From the NCBI RefSeq assembly GCF_020662265.1, contig NZ_VEWM01000010.1, positions 62,001 through 126,000 of the forward strand: a stretch of DNA of 64,000 bases, written 5' to 3'. Numbering within the stretch: position 1 is the stretch's first letter; every line of letters starts with the position of its first letter. Of this stretch, positions 62,798-64,000 are shown piece after piece. The position numbers and the translations under genes are program-made. The notes under the pieces were generated by a model, which did not search any database, had not been told where the DNA came from, and was given only the letters and a program-made list of their open reading frames with translations. Source of the DNA: Psychrobacter sp. I-STPA6b (GTDB lineage: Bacteria; Pseudomonadota; Gammaproteobacteria; Pseudomonadales; Moraxellaceae).

Positions 62798-64000
62798 TTA
62801 ACAGGACTGTCTTTTTTGCACTTGTCCTTGTTTCACATGAAACACTGCAAAATCTTGCCAAAACTGCTTGACTAAATCTAACACTGTTTCATCTAAACTG
62901 GTGATAAATAACTGACAAGGTGTTGTTGCAAGTGTACTAAATAAAACAGCCAATGCCTTATCATCAAGTTCGGCAGTGACATCATCTAATAGCACAATGG
63001 GGATTTTTGCCTCAGCTTGCTGTAATACGTTGTGATTTAATAAAGGCAGTTGTGACAAACGCAAGGTGGTGATTAGCAGCTTTTTCTCACCACGAGATAG
63101 TACATTTACCGCTTGCTCTTTGATATGGCTGTGAGAATTTACCGCTTTATTGGATGTTTCATGTGAAACATTTATATCAATATCATTACTATGGCTATTC
63201 GCGCTATTTTCTGGTAAATCTTGTGTTTTTAACTGCTCTCGCTCACTTAACCATGTCACCTGAATATCGGCTCGATGACAGCCCAAGCGGGTATAACCCA
63301 TCTGCACATCTTGAGATAGGCGTTGTGCCAATAGCTCATCTAAGGGTGTATCGACATCATAGCCTGCATAGAAAGACAACTTAATATCTTCCGCATATTG
63401 AGGTAATAATGATTGCAATATGTCATTGAAGTAAGGTTGCCACTGCTCAAATACCTGCTGACGATAATGGGTAATTAGCCCTGCATGATTTGCTAGACCT
63501 TTGTCCCATGCCATCAGCTCTTGTCGTTGCATGGCAGTTAGATGATGAGAGGATTTTAATAACGTATTACGTTGCTTGAGTAAGCGTTGATAAGCAAGCC
63601 ACTGTGAATGAAAGCCTTGTTTCACGTGAAACGCCAACCAGTCAAGCAACTGTCGTCTGCTGGCACTGCCATCTTCTAGCATGTCCATTGATGAGGGGTC
63701 AATAAGTAAGGTCGGCAAGCGTTGGGTAAGGCTACTTTGTGTATAAACGGTCTGCTGGTTTAACCGTAGTGTGGTACTGGCATCAAGCTGTTTTTGGATT
63801 GCCATGCTGTCATCATCAGCAAATTGAGCATGAACAGTAGTGGCTAATTGATGATGACTGATATAGCGTTTGGGCTGATGATGGCGAAAGCTTTTACCCC
63901 GAGATAATAAAAATATCCCTTCTAATAGGGATGTTTTACCACTGCCATTATCACCAATGATTAAATTACATTGCTGGGCAGACAGACTCACCTGCTGTAG
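62798..64000 (-). CDS. recF: RecF, 5' end outside the window
   Basis: The last 400 or so codons of an SMC-like ABC ATPase. Walker A is LIIGDNGSGKTSLLEGIFLL, signature VLSRGEKKLLITTLRLSQ and Walker B IVLLDDVTAELDDK. The frame is open to the window's last base (Leu-Gln-Gln-Val before the first GTG), so the start lies outside. RecF loads RecA at gaps. Order recF-gyrB matches the dnaA-dnaN-recF-gyrB locus. Between TWLSEREQLK and the signature an extra segment (about 45 residues, Asn/Ser/His-rich) contains one of three parS-like sites. Confidence 0.95.
   Translation of the reverse strand, partial: LQQVSLSAQQCNLIIGDNGSGKTSLLEGIFLLSRGKSFRHHQPKRYISHHQLATTVHAQFADDDSMAIQKQLDASTTLRLNQQTVYTQSSLTQRLPTLLIDPSSMDMLEDGSASRRQLLDWLAFHVKQGFHSQWLAYQRLLKQRNTLLKSSHHLTAMQRQELMAWDKGLANHAGLITHYRQQVFEQWQPYFNDILQSLLPQYAEDIKLSFYAGYDVDTPLDELLAQRLSQDVQMGYTRLGCHRADIQVTWLSEREQLKTQDLPENSANSHSNDIDINVSHETSNKAVNSHSHIKEQAVNVLSRGEKKLLITTLRLSQLPLLNHNVLQQAEAKIPIVLLDDVTAELDDKALAVLFSTLATTPCQLFITSLDETVLDLVKQFWQDFAVFHVKQGQVQKRQSC
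62829..62844. promoter_or_regulatory. parS-like site in recF (TGTTTCACATGAAACA)
   Basis: One mismatch to the consensus, inside the last codons of recF, where it encodes Phe-His-Val-Lys. Confidence 0.7.
63155..63170. promoter_or_regulatory. parS-like site in recF (TGTTTCATGTGAAACA)
   Basis: One mismatch to the consensus. It encodes Val-Ser-His-Glu-Thr in the unusual RecF insert. Confidence 0.7.
63618..63633. promoter_or_regulatory. parS site in recF (TGTTTCACGTGAAACG)
   Basis: Fifteen of sixteen bases match the consensus, with CACGTG intact. It encodes Phe-His-Val-Lys in recF. Confidence 0.8.

Overview
The window looks like origin-proximal chromosome of a low-GC gammaproteobacterium of the family Moraxellaceae (Moraxella/Psychrobacter type). 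The grounds are the recF-gyrB order at the right edge, seven parS-like palindromes (TGTTTCACGTGAAACA and close variants), Acinetobacter/Moraxella-style housekeeping proteins, and the nhaD/nqrM sodium-cycle genes at the left edge. The genus is inferred from gene content; no database search was possible.

Layout. 0-10.9 kb: end of nhaD, nqrM, an MFS carrier, avtA, a GbsR/MarR regulator, then a same-strand run of membrane and NAD(P)-binding genes (two related four-helix proteins around an SDR39U1 epimerase, DoxX-like, DUF2269, DCC-type DUF393, NDUFA9-like SDR, fatty acid desaturase) with three parS-like sites between genes. 11-24 kb: grpE-dnaK, a small outer-membrane beta-barrel, NfeD plus SPFH, D-lactate dehydrogenase, hemN, GST, ohr and a nitroreductase. 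24.2-25.4 kb: a membrane protein that fuses a cold-shock domain to an RNase Sa/barnase-type domain, followed with no gap by a barstar inhibitor. 25.6-32.3 kb: comM, a 7-bp tandem array, a stand-alone CZB protein, an amidohydrolase, YceI and a Gph-type phosphatase.

32.3-42.0 kb is a 9.7-kb integrative element of phage-satellite type, bounded by an imperfect direct repeat of about 80 bp that lies in the terminator of tRNA-Phe. It carries a tyrosine integrase, an AlpA-like HTH, a KilA-N protein, an overlapping gene train, a 38-codon basic peptide gene, a DUF3987 primase/helicase-like ATPase, an iteron cluster that looks like its replication origin, and a HigBA-like toxin-antitoxin pair. One gene of the train contains three covarying inverted-repeat units that suggest a structured RNA.

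42-64 kb: tRNA-Phe, hisB-hisH, an AT-rich two-gene DUF262/GmrSD-like island (probable phage defence), a YbbP-type permease separated from its YbbA-type ATPase and tesA by about 1.9 kb of inserted material, a 200-bp MITE, tsaC, dprA, a LysM protein, gyrB and recF (5' end outside the window). Three parS-like sites lie inside recF and one next to the gyrB terminator.

Intergenic space is rich in dispersed repeats: a modular imperfect-palindrome family in three places, a TA-flanked MITE in three states of decay, a family of about 90 bp in three places, and four copies of an ATTTCTGT-N4-ACAGAAAT-type palindrome.
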